A DNA stretch of 7,162 nucleotides from Caldifarciminota bacterium (GTDB lineage: Bacteria > Hydrothermota > 32-111 > QNBC01). The notes beneath the pieces are model-generated. The model worked only from the letters and a program-made list of their open reading frames with translations, searched no databases and was not told the origin of the DNA. Location of the stretch: NCBI GenBank assembly GCA_023132105.1, contig JAGLYS010000167.1, forward strand, positions 1 to 7,162, in the 5' to 3' direction. Below are positions 1 to 6,427 of the stretch, in pieces. Positions within the stretch are counted from its first letter, which is position 1. Every line of letters begins with the position of its first letter. The translations under genes and the position numbers were made by a program.

Positions 1-279
1 TATTACACAATAGTACTTATTATGAAAAAATTTTCTACTATGTTTGGAACATTCGCTAATGCAGAGGAATACACATCTATTTATTTCAGGAAGATAATAT
101 TACTTGGCGCACTATCTGTTACTCCATCAATCTTAGGCTTTATCTTTTATATATCGACAGGTGATATTATCGTATCTACACTATTTTATTTGGTTTCTTT
201 GGTTTCGCTATTTAGAGTGTATCCGAGATATAATGTATTTCGAAATTTGTATATTGATTTAATTGAGGAGGATATATGA
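1..279 (+). CDS. C-terminal part of a small integral membrane protein, function unknown (5' end outside window)
   Basis: The reading frame is open from base 1 to the TGA at 277-279, and the seven codons before the first ATG (base 22) encode a hydrophobic stretch, YYTIVLI. No Shine-Dalgarno-like sequence precedes that ATG. The gene therefore probably starts left of the window, and the ATG is an internal methionine. Counting from it, 85 residues remain. Two hydrophobic segments, at about residues 25-44 and 48-65, look like a transmembrane hairpin. They are joined by a short polar turn (STGD) and followed by a basic stretch (RVYPRYNVFR) and an acidic end (LIEEDI). I recognise no family and see no catalytic motif. 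The stop overlaps the start of the next gene (ATGA), so the two are probably co-transcribed and translationally coupled. If the ATG at 22 were the true start, this would be a small two-helix membrane protein. Confidence 0.6.
   Translation, partial: YYTIVLIMKKFSTMFGTFANAEEYTSIYFRKIILLGALSVTPSILGFIFYISTGDIIVSTLFYLVSLVSLFRVYPRYNVFRNLYIDLIEEDI
265..271 (+). promoter_or_regulatory. Ribosome binding site for the 276-1802 gene
   Basis: GAGGAGG lies inside the last codons of the upstream gene, 4 bases before the ATG at 276. The match to the 16S rRNA tail is strong although the spacing is short. It fixes the start of the 508-residue protein. Confidence 0.75.
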
Positions 280-1802
280 AAATAACCTTTAAAATTGCAC
301 TGTTCTGTTTTATATTTCTTTTATTTATTAACATATCAGGAGAGATAAGAATAGGTGATATAAGATCGAATATATATATATCCGATCCTTTACAGAATCT
401 TTTCTATACTGATCCCGGATTTTTGAATCCTGCATTTTCTCATGGAATTGTCGGTTCTTTTTTAAATCCCGCAGGATTATCAAAAGATTTAAAGAAGATA
501 AATGCAGGATTGGCATTCAGTTTTACACAAAAATCCTCATTTTCAGGCGATTTTACATTGTTTAGCGGAGAAGACTCAACATTTAATGATACAATCAATA
601 CTTCATTGAACATTTCATATGAAGACAAAGGCGGACTTGATTTCATAGGAGCCGCAACGAGATTAGGACCGATTTCTTTAACCGTAGGTATGTATAGATC
701 AGAAGGTTACGGATTAACATTAACATCGGATTCGTCTGAAAACAGTTTTACCGTTGAAAGAGAGATTCATAAGAAACTAACACATAATGATATTAATGAA
801 ATACCGGAAGGGGATACTATTCCCGTGGTATATAACCTGTATTCTGAATTTATTTTATCATCATTCGCTGATTTCAATGCCGAGTTTTATTCAAAACCTA
901 CTGTATATATAGGTGGATCATTCGGGAATAATATAGTAAGTGGTGGTATCGGCATCAAATTCAGAGCAATTAATAACAGACTTGTATCCAATGCATATTT
1001 AAGGGCGGGGCTTGACACATTCTCTCTCGGAATTTCACCTGATTCTGCAACTGATTGGACTGTAAATCTCAATGCGACACAAGAACAATCTATTGCCGAA
1101 TTGATTGCTATTTACGGGGATAATTCGACAGGTAGCTTTACTACAGGATTATATGGTGGTGTTCTCATAGATATTAAAATGTTGAAGTTAGGATTGTCTC
1201 TTGATTATACTCCTCAAAAACCGGATTTAACGCCTTATAATTTCTCATTTTCAAGGTTTGATAGCATTAATATCGATATAAATATTAATGCGGATAGTGC
1301 TTCAATTATTATAGATACATCAGGACATGTTATTACCGGAACAATACCAGTTTCATTTTTTAATATAACCAGTTATGACACAAGTTATTCGGGACCTTTT
1401 GGAATTCCCGGGACATTTGACGGAAAGATAGGTATGGGCTTTAGCTTTCCATTTATTATGACAGGATTTTCAGGCGGATTTACATACCTTTCCGGTAATG
1501 GTTTAATGATAGGGAAAGCCCATGCTACAGGTTCGTTTATAATTAATATACCATATGTTCCCATAAGATTTAATACTGAAGGAGTTTGGCCTTATCTATA
1601 TGTAAATGGCAACAATATTCCATTAACCCCTTATGTGAATTTCGGCGGAGGATTATCTGTCCTTTTGGGACCTGTTTCTTTGGATGCTACTGCTAAACTT
1701 TCCGCATCGAGTTTAATGTTAAATATACTGAATGAAGAGACAAATAGCGTGGATATAAAGAAAAACGTATCTCTCGGATTTGGATTTAGGGTTAATATAT
1801 AA
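276..1802 (+). CDS. Exported outer-membrane beta-barrel-like protein with NPA motif (PorV/FadL-like style)
   Basis: This 508-residue protein starts with a signal peptide: K at positions 2 and 6, a hydrophobic core at about 7-20, and likely cleavage near ISG/E at 20-23. The mature part is rich in short alternating hydrophobic and polar strands separated by Gly/Asn/Asp/Ser turns, as in outer-membrane barrels, and no internal transmembrane helix is visible. NPAGL at 64-68, close to the mature N-terminus, resembles the conserved NPA motif of PorV/PorQ, FadL and UPF0164-type proteins; NPAF at 51-54 is a second, looser copy. The final strand (VSLGFGFRVNI) alternates as expected but ends in Ile rather than the common Phe/Trp. 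The start is supported by a GAGGAGG site and the ATGA overlap with the upstream membrane protein gene. A 63-base gap separates it from the Wza-like gene. Outer-membrane location is well supported by style. The exact family and any transport substrate are unknown. Confidence 0.7.
   Translation: MKITFKIALFCFIFLLFINISGEIRIGDIRSNIYISDPLQNLFYTDPGFLNPAFSHGIVGSFLNPAGLSKDLKKINAGLAFSFTQKSSFSGDFTLFSGEDSTFNDTINTSLNISYEDKGGLDFIGAATRLGPISLTVGMYRSEGYGLTLTSDSSENSFTVEREIHKKLTHNDINEIPEGDTIPVVYNLYSEFILSSFADFNAEFYSKPTVYIGGSFGNNIVSGGIGIKFRAINNRLVSNAYLRAGLDTFSLGISPDSATDWTVNLNATQEQSIAELIAIYGDNSTGSFTTGLYGGVLIDIKMLKLGLSLDYTPQKPDLTPYNFSFSRFDSINIDININADSASIIIDTSGHVITGTIPVSFFNITSYDTSYSGPFGIPGTFDGKIGMGFSFPFIMTGFSGGFTYLSGNGLMIGKAHATGSFIINIPYVPIRFNTEGVWPYLYVNGNNIPLTPYVNFGGGLSVLLGPVSLDATAKLSASSLMLNILNEETNSVDIKKNVSLGFGFRVNI
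364..387. repeat. 24-base near-perfect inverted repeat with TA-rich centre
   Basis: The left arm GATCGAATATAT (364-375) and right arm ATATATCCGATC (376-387) are reverse complements except for one mismatched pair (A369/C382). There is no spacer, so it could be a two-fold-symmetric protein site or an mRNA hairpin. It lies about 90 bases inside the barrel protein gene, just after the signal-peptide region, and encodes ordinary protein (residues 30-37, RSNIYISD). Part of the symmetry comes from the self-complementary TA run. A function is not demonstrated. Confidence 0.4.
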
Positions 1803-1865
1803 GAATATACTTGATTTATTTTTCTGTAGTGCATTTATTATGTACAGTGGGCAAAAGGAGTTTGG
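1803..1865 (+). promoter_or_regulatory. 63-base leader of the Wza-like gene: possible weak promoter, hairpin and strong RBS
   Basis: This is the only real intergenic gap. AAAAGGAG at 1853-1860 is a good ribosome binding site, 5 bases before the ATG at 1866, and fixes that start. Upstream, TTGATT (1811-1816) and TATTAT (1836-1841) resemble -35 and -10 boxes, but the 19-base spacer is longer than ideal and such words are frequent in AT-rich DNA. CTGTA (1824-1828) and TACAG (1843-1847) can pair, extended by CAT/ATG, giving an imperfect 8-bp hairpin with a GTG bulge. No T-run follows, so it does not look like an intrinsic terminator. The RBS is convincing, while the promoter and hairpin are only suggestions. 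Confidence 0.4.
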
Positions 1866-2480
1866 ATGTATAAATTATATATTCAATTGATGCTATTTAT
1901 CTTTACAGGTTGTTTCCTTTATGCGGAGAATCCGATAAGATCTGGTGACAGGTTTAAGGTTGAAGTATTCAATCATGAAGAATTAAGCGGCGATTTTGTT
2001 GTTAATGATGACGGATATCTATATATGCCTCTTATCGATACTATTTATGTTAAAGGACTTAACTTTAGTACGGCAAGGGAAATTATTCTTAAAAAATATA
2101 GTGAATATTTAAAATCTCCCAATATAATTATTATGCCAATATTTAGAATATCCATTCTTGGAGAAGTGAATACCCCTGGAATTTATAATATATCAGGTAT
2201 TGAAAGTGTTAGTGAAATTGTTGCAATGGCAGGAGGACTTACGGATAAAGCAAATCCAGCGAGTGCAAAACTCTTACGGAGAGGGAAAATGATTGCAAAA
2301 TTCAACATTTATAAAGCTACAACGGATGAGTTAGCAAGAAAGAATGTTACAATTTCGCCACAGGATGTAATAATCATCTCTCGCAGGTTTATGCCAACGC
2401 TACAAGAATGGTCGGTTATTGTATCTTCCGCATTAAGTTTAGCTACATTGCTTACATTAATAATTAGTTTAAACAGGTAG
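1866..2480 (+). CDS. wza: Wza-like polysaccharide export protein, short form with one SLBB domain
   Basis: The protein has 204 residues. A signal sequence with its core at about 5-15 ends in FTGC (C16), an imperfect lipobox, so it may be a lipoprotein like E. coli Wza; Sec cleavage after YA (20) is the alternative. Residues 22-91 match the polysaccharide biosynthesis/export domain: SGDRFKVEVF, then VVNDDGYLYMPLI, then a helix ending in a conserved-style KSPNI segment. Residues 94-147 form a single SLBB domain (ISILGEVNTPGIYNI, MAGGLTDKANPASAKLLRRG), closed by ISPQDVIII at 163-171. The C-terminus (about 181-201) is a hydrophobic helix, in the place where Wza has its outer-membrane-spanning helix. 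At 204 residues it is much shorter than E. coli Wza (about 380), which has more ring domains, but short single-SLBB forms are common outside Proteobacteria. By family it should form the periplasmic and outer-membrane conduit for exopolysaccharide, working with the Wzc-like product 5 bases downstream. Confidence 0.88.
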   Translation: MYKLYIQLMLFIFTGCFLYAENPIRSGDRFKVEVFNHEELSGDFVVNDDGYLYMPLIDTIYVKGLNFSTAREIILKKYSEYLKSPNIIIMPIFRISILGEVNTPGIYNISGIESVSEIVAMAGGLTDKANPASAKLLRRGKMIAKFNIYKATTDELARKNVTISPQDVIIISRRFMPTLQEWSVIVSSALSLATLLTLIISLNR

Positions 2481-2485
2481 ATTGT

Positions 2486-4900
2486 ATGACAAGAGAATAT
2501 AATGAAGAAATTACATTAAAAGAATATCTCTATGTGATTCTTAATAGAAAAAGAATAATTTTAATTGGGATTTTTCTTACCGTTTTTATAGTAGCTTTAT
2601 ATACATTTACAAGAAAACCTATTTATGAATCTTATTCAACAGTCAGGATAGACCAGGAAAGAGGGAATGCAGTGCTTTTCGGAAATTTTAACAAGATAAT
2701 CAATCAGGAAGCAATGCAAACTGAAATTGAAATGATAAAATCAAGAACATTATCCGAGGGTGTCGTTAGAAATCTTAATTTGAACCTGAATATAATTAGA
2801 AAAAGCCCTGATTTAAATATAAAGCTGGATAATATTATTTTAAGTGATAATTTTTATGAAGGAACTATTACATTTGTTTTCACATCCAACAAAGATTATA
2901 ATGCATTTATAAATGACAAGAAAGTATTTTCAGGTAAATTGGGAAAGGTATTTGATTTTGAAAACATTCACTTTATCCCCAACGGGAAAAATGCGACCAA
3001 AGGAAAATCATTTATATTAAAGATTGGCAATATTAAACAAAAAGCACTTGCTCTAAGCAATAGTATTAAAGTAACACCCGTGAAGGATGCACAGATGGTG
3101 AAAATTACATCTTCTTCCAATAATCCTGTAATGTCCGCAAAAATAGCTAATTATATTGCACATGAATATATCATTCAAAGTATAGAATATGAGAGGAGTG
3201 ATGCAAGAAATGTGAGAGTTTTTATAGATAAACGACTATTGATTGCATTGCAGAGTTTAAAAGAAGCTGAAGACGCACTAAGACTATATAAAGAAAAAGA
3301 GAATTTTGTAATACTTGATGAGAACGCAAAGGATTATATTAATAAACTTAGCAATTTTGAAACACAAAAAGCTCAGATAGAAATGGATATTAAAGCACAG
3401 GAAATGACAATAGAAAATGTTAATAAGCAAATGTCCGATACATTGAGCCCCTATAATAGATATAAAGAATTGGCATCTATACCCTCATTGAGTGGGAATA
3501 CAACAATTCGAGAATTGCAAAGTAGAATGATGGAGCTGGAACTTAAAAAATCGGAGTTATTACAGGAGTTCACAGAGAAACATCCTGAGGTTATTGCAAT
3601 AAATGGACAGATAGAAGATATTACGAAAAGTATGAATAGTATCGTAAAGAATGTTCTTATAATCGGACCCGCAAGCAATGATCCCATATATCAGAATATG
3701 ATGTCTACTGTAATAAGTTCAATAACTATTATTAAAGCTGATAGCGGAAAGATACAAGCACTTAACAGAGTTATAAATAAATATAACAAAAAACTTAAAA
3801 ATCTCCCTCGCAAAGAGGTTACATTAGCTCAGTTAGTAAGAAAGAAAAATGTAAACGAACAGATATATACAATGCTTTTAACAAAACTCGAGGAAGCAAA
3901 AATTAATGAAGCAAGGGCAATTGCACCTGTTAGAATAGTGGATTCAGCAATTGTTCCTACAAGTCCAGTCAAACCACGGAAAAAATTAAATTTAATAATG
4001 GGATTATTTTTAGGAATATTAGTAGGTGTAGGAGGGGCTTTCTTATTGGAATATATGGATAATACGATTAAATCTCCGGATATAATAGAGGAACATTTCG
4101 GGATGCCTTTTATTGGTATAATTCCAAATATTAATGGCTCTACAAAACAGCAGGTTAATAATCATTTTGCAATTAGAAATAAACTAATTACACAATATGA
4201 ACCACAATCGCCTATAGCTGAAGCTTATCGAGTAATAAGAACCAATCTGCAATTTGCATCACTGGATAATCCGATAAAATCGATCCTTTTAACAGGTGTT
4301 CAACCCGGAGACGGGAAAACAACGACTGTATGCAATCTTGCGATTACATATGCCAATATGGGATTGAAGACTGTTGTTGTGGATACGGATTTAAGAAAAG
4401 CTCAAATTCATAAAATGTTCGGCATAAAAGAGAATGGTGGTATTTCCAATTATCTAATAGAAGACACTAAACTTGAATCCATAACATATAAAACCGAAAT
4501 AGAAAATCTTTCGGTAATCCCTGCTGGTAAAATAAAGGGAAATTTTGGTGAAATACTTAATTCGAATAAAATGAAGAATTTGATTAAATCTTTAAACGAT
4601 AAGTATGATATTGTATTATATGATTCACCCCCTATACTCTCAGTTGCAGATCCTCTTATTCTCGGTTCTTTAATGGATGGTATTATATTGGTTGTCAGAT
4701 ATGGATTTACGGATAAGGATGGCTTGATGCATGTAAAAAAGACATTATCACAACATTCGACAAAACTTATAGGTACGATTCTAAACGACACGCATAAAGA
4801 GTATTATAGTTACGGTTATAGATACTATTACAATGATTATTATGGGGAATCAAAGAAAAAAGGTAAAAATAAATTTCTTAAATTTTTAGGAAGGATATAA
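2486..4900 (+). CDS. wzc: Wzc-like polysaccharide co-polymerase with fused BY-type tyrosine kinase
   Basis: The 804-residue inner-membrane protein controls polysaccharide chain length and export by ATP-dependent tyrosine autophosphorylation. Residues 9-100 are a Wzz-type domain with TM1 at about 23-41. A periplasmic beta region (about 110-210) and helical coiled-coil stretches (about 240-320 and 340-440) follow. A GNVR-type segment at 440-490 ends in VRIVDSAIVP, then the proline-rich PTSPVKPRKK (491-500) and TM2 at about 502-522. The cytoplasmic kinase has the oligomerisation motif E579-x2-R582-x2-R585, Walker A GVQPGDGKT (604-612, K611), Walker A' VVDTDLR (631-637) and Walker B YDIVLYDSPP (707-716, D713). 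The tail has nine tyrosines between 773 and 786, the expected phosphorylation cluster, then a Lys-rich end. Activator and kinase are one polypeptide, as in Proteobacteria, not split as in Firmicutes. The start lies 5 bases after the Wza-like stop with only a weak AGG (2475-2477), so translational coupling is likely. No Wzb-type phosphatase gene is visible. Confidence 0.93.
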   Translation: MTREYNEEITLKEYLYVILNRKRIILIGIFLTVFIVALYTFTRKPIYESYSTVRIDQERGNAVLFGNFNKIINQEAMQTEIEMIKSRTLSEGVVRNLNLNLNIIRKSPDLNIKLDNIILSDNFYEGTITFVFTSNKDYNAFINDKKVFSGKLGKVFDFENIHFIPNGKNATKGKSFILKIGNIKQKALALSNSIKVTPVKDAQMVKITSSSNNPVMSAKIANYIAHEYIIQSIEYERSDARNVRVFIDKRLLIALQSLKEAEDALRLYKEKENFVILDENAKDYINKLSNFETQKAQIEMDIKAQEMTIENVNKQMSDTLSPYNRYKELASIPSLSGNTTIRELQSRMMELELKKSELLQEFTEKHPEVIAINGQIEDITKSMNSIVKNVLIIGPASNDPIYQNMMSTVISSITIIKADSGKIQALNRVINKYNKKLKNLPRKEVTLAQLVRKKNVNEQIYTMLLTKLEEAKINEARAIAPVRIVDSAIVPTSPVKPRKKLNLIMGLFLGILVGVGGAFLLEYMDNTIKSPDIIEEHFGMPFIGIIPNINGSTKQQVNNHFAIRNKLITQYEPQSPIAEAYRVIRTNLQFASLDNPIKSILLTGVQPGDGKTTTVCNLAITYANMGLKTVVVDTDLRKAQIHKMFGIKENGGISNYLIEDTKLESITYKTEIENLSVIPAGKIKGNFGEILNSNKMKNLIKSLNDKYDIVLYDSPPILSVADPLILGSLMDGIILVVRYGFTDKDGLMHVKKTLSQHSTKLIGTILNDTHKEYYSYGYRYYYNDYYGESKKKGKNKFLKFLGRI

Positions 4901-4905
4901 TTTGG

Positions 4906-5718
4906 ATGTATAGAATATTGATTCATATAGGAAACTTTAAAATTTATTCTTTTGGTGTGATGCAAGCAATTGCATATATAACTGCAATCTACATTGCCTT
5001 ATATTATGGCAAGAAGAGAGGATTCGATCAAGATAAACTAATTGATCTTGCACTGTGGATAGTATTAGGGGCTATAATAGGGGCAAGATTCTGGTTTGTT
5101 TTGGAGATGTGGGAATTATATGCTAATGATATCGGAAGTATTTTCAAAATATGGGAAGGAGGTCTTGTTTTTTATGGAGGTTTTATCGGTGGAATAGTTG
5201 CCTTAATTGTTTATACAAGGAAAAACAGGTGGAGTTTAATCACAATACTTGATATATTTGCACCTTCCTTGCCCATCGGCATAGCAATTGGCAGAATAGG
5301 ATGCTTTTTAAATGGCTGTTGCTATGGCAAGATATGTTATAATGGTGGGATTTCTTTCCCTGCAAAAAACTTCCCACCACCATATGCAGATCAATTACAC
5401 AAAGGACTGATTAATATTGGAGCCAAAGAGTCATTACCTGTTATACCAACTCAATTATATAGTTCTCTTGATAATTTGATTATATTTCTTGTTTTAATAT
5501 TTCTTGCTTCGCGTATTAAAATTAAAGGGGTTCTAATCGCTACTTTATTTGTTCTCTATGGGCTACATAGGTTTATTATAGATTATTTCAGAGCTTATAG
5601 CGGAACTGCCTTTATTCTGAAATTTATTACACTAAGCCAATTTCTTAGTTTGATTATTATTATAACCGGTATTGTCGGTATTACAATATCCTTGAAAAGG
5701 AAAGTTCCTAATGGGTGA
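4906..5718 (+). CDS. lgt: Prolipoprotein diacylglyceryl transferase
   Basis: Lgt transfers diacylglycerol from phosphatidylglycerol to the lipobox cysteine of prolipoproteins, the first step of lipoprotein maturation in the inner membrane. The 270-residue product has about seven hydrophobic segments and the family landmarks in order: WEGGLVFYGG (83-92), the signature GRIGCFLNGCCYG (129-141), PTQLYSS (181-187) and YGLHRFIIDYFR (218-229). By motif alignment with E. coli Lgt, R130 corresponds to R143, N136 to N149, G141 to G154 and R222 to R239. Three other functional positions differ: Y90 for H103, C133 for N146 and D226 for E243. Forms with GGLVFYGG and GRIGC..GCCYG are, as I recall, common outside Proteobacteria, so this is probably active. 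The length is close to E. coli Lgt (291). AGGAAGGA (4888-4895) lies 10 bases before the ATG, inside the end of the Wzc-like gene. The 3' end overlaps deoC by 8 bases. Confidence 0.95.
   Translation: MYRILIHIGNFKIYSFGVMQAIAYITAIYIALYYGKKRGFDQDKLIDLALWIVLGAIIGARFWFVLEMWELYANDIGSIFKIWEGGLVFYGGFIGGIVALIVYTRKNRWSLITILDIFAPSLPIGIAIGRIGCFLNGCCYGKICYNGGISFPAKNFPPPYADQLHKGLINIGAKESLPVIPTQLYSSLDNLIIFLVLIFLASRIKIKGVLIATLFVLYGLHRFIIDYFRAYSGTAFILKFITLSQFLSLIIIITGIVGITISLKRKVPNG
5343..5379. repeat. GC-rich inverted repeat inside lgt (8-bp stem, 21-base loop)
   Basis: TGGTGGGA (5343-5350) is exactly complementary to TCCCACCA (5372-5379). It stands out as a GC-rich stem in AT-rich DNA. It lies in the segment coding for a Gly/Pro-rich loop of Lgt (around residues 146-159), so the Gly and Pro codons (GGN and CCN) may explain it. 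No T-run follows and no gene ends here, so a terminator role is unlikely. Confidence 0.25.
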
Positions 5719-6427
5719 TAAAAAACTCGACGAATTCAACAATAAATTTAAAACATTAGCAAATTCCTATAGAGATAAGAACCTCACAAGAAAGACAATA
5801 GTGTCATATATCGATCATACATTATTAAAACAGAATACAACAAGGGATGATATAGTAAAATTAACCAATGAAGCAAGGAAATACAAATTTATTGCCGTAT
5901 GTGTCAATCCATATTATGTTTCTCTTGCTAAAAAGGAATTATTGGGAAGTCCAGTTCTGATTGTTTCCGTAATCGGATTCCCATTAGGCGCCACAAGTAA
6001 TATTATTAAGATTAAAGAAGCGGCAAGAGCCATAGAGGACGGTGCTAATGAAATCGATATGGTAATGAACAATGGTGCCTTTAAGGATCATGATTATAAT
6101 TATGTTGAAAAAGAAATTAAAAGTATTGTATTAGAGGGAGCAAAAGTAAAGGTTATTATAGAAACATGTCTGTTAACTGACGAAGAAAAGATTCTTGCAA
6201 CAAAGATAGTAAAAAATAGTGGTGCTGCTTATATAAAGACATCTACGGGATTTAATTCTGCAGGAGCAACGGTAAGAGATGTGTCTTTGTTGAAATTTAT
6301 TGCAGGAAATGACTTAGAAGTTAAAGCATCGGGTGGAATCAGGGATTATGAAACTGCAAAGAGAATGATTTTTGCCGGAGCAACACGAATAGGCGTTTCC
6401 GAAGGAATAAGAATAATAGGAGAATAA
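5711..6427 (+). CDS. deoC: Deoxyribose-phosphate aldolase
   Basis: DeoC is a cytoplasmic class I aldolase that reversibly splits 2-deoxyribose-5-phosphate into glyceraldehyde-3-phosphate and acetaldehyde, feeding deoxynucleoside carbon into central metabolism. The 238-residue TIM-barrel protein shows the family motifs in order: YIDHTLLK (33-40), AVCVNPYYV (62-70), VIGFPLGATS (87-96), EIDMVMNNG (114-122) with D116 as the expected proton-relay Asp, VKVIIETCLLT (146-156), YIKTSTGFNS (174-183) with K176 as the Schiff-base lysine, VKASGGIRD (204-212) with the second lysine K205, and GATRIGVSEG (223-232). All key residues are present. A basic, helical-looking extension of about 30 residues precedes the barrel, as in thermophile-type enzymes such as that of Thermotoga. 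The ATG overlaps the lgt stop by 8 bases, with AAAAGGAAAG (5695-5704) as ribosome binding site. No other nucleoside-catabolism gene is in the window. Confidence 0.96.
   Translation: MGDKKLDEFNNKFKTLANSYRDKNLTRKTIVSYIDHTLLKQNTTRDDIVKLTNEARKYKFIAVCVNPYYVSLAKKELLGSPVLIVSVIGFPLGATSNIIKIKEAARAIEDGANEIDMVMNNGAFKDHDYNYVEKEIKSIVLEGAKVKVIIETCLLTDEEKILATKIVKNSGAAYIKTSTGFNSAGATVRDVSLLKFIAGNDLEVKASGGIRDYETAKRMIFAGATRIGVSEGIRIIGE
6418..6422 (+). promoter_or_regulatory. Ribosome binding site for the 6427-7162 gene
   Basis: AGGAG lies inside the last codons of deoC, 4 bases before the ATG at 6427. That ATG overlaps the deoC TAA by one base (TAATG), which points to translational coupling and fixes the start of the final gene. 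Confidence 0.65.

Noticed and set aside
328..646. Two overlapping antisense open reading frames opposite the 5' part of the barrel gene
   Set aside because: They overlap each other and a well-supported gene with signal peptide and RBS, and show no recognisable domain.
1390..1415. Cluster of palindromic words (GGAATTCC, CCCGGG) and a repeated CGGGAC
   Set aside because: These are short chance palindromes in Gly/Pro codons of the barrel gene, with no extended arms or second copy found nearby.
1824..1847. Hairpin after the barrel gene considered as an intrinsic terminator
   Set aside because: The stem is imperfect and AT-rich, no T-run follows, and it lies just upstream of the next gene's ribosome binding site. 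It is kept only as a possible leader hairpin.
3451..3687. Antisense open reading frame of 78 codons opposite the coiled-coil part of the Wzc-like gene
   Set aside because: The hydrophobic translation is what the complement of charged helical codons gives, and there is no independent evidence of a gene.
4450..4791. Antisense open reading frame of 113 codons within the Wzc-like kinase region
   Set aside because: It lies wholly opposite the conserved kinase motifs (Walker B and flanks), has no good ribosome binding site I can see, and its translation resembles no known protein. It is most likely a by-product of coding bias.
5711..5800. The N-terminal extension of DeoC considered as a wrong start
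   Set aside because: There is no alternative start codon with an RBS just before the barrel, a good RBS precedes the ATG at 5711, and similar extensions occur in Thermotoga-type DeoC.
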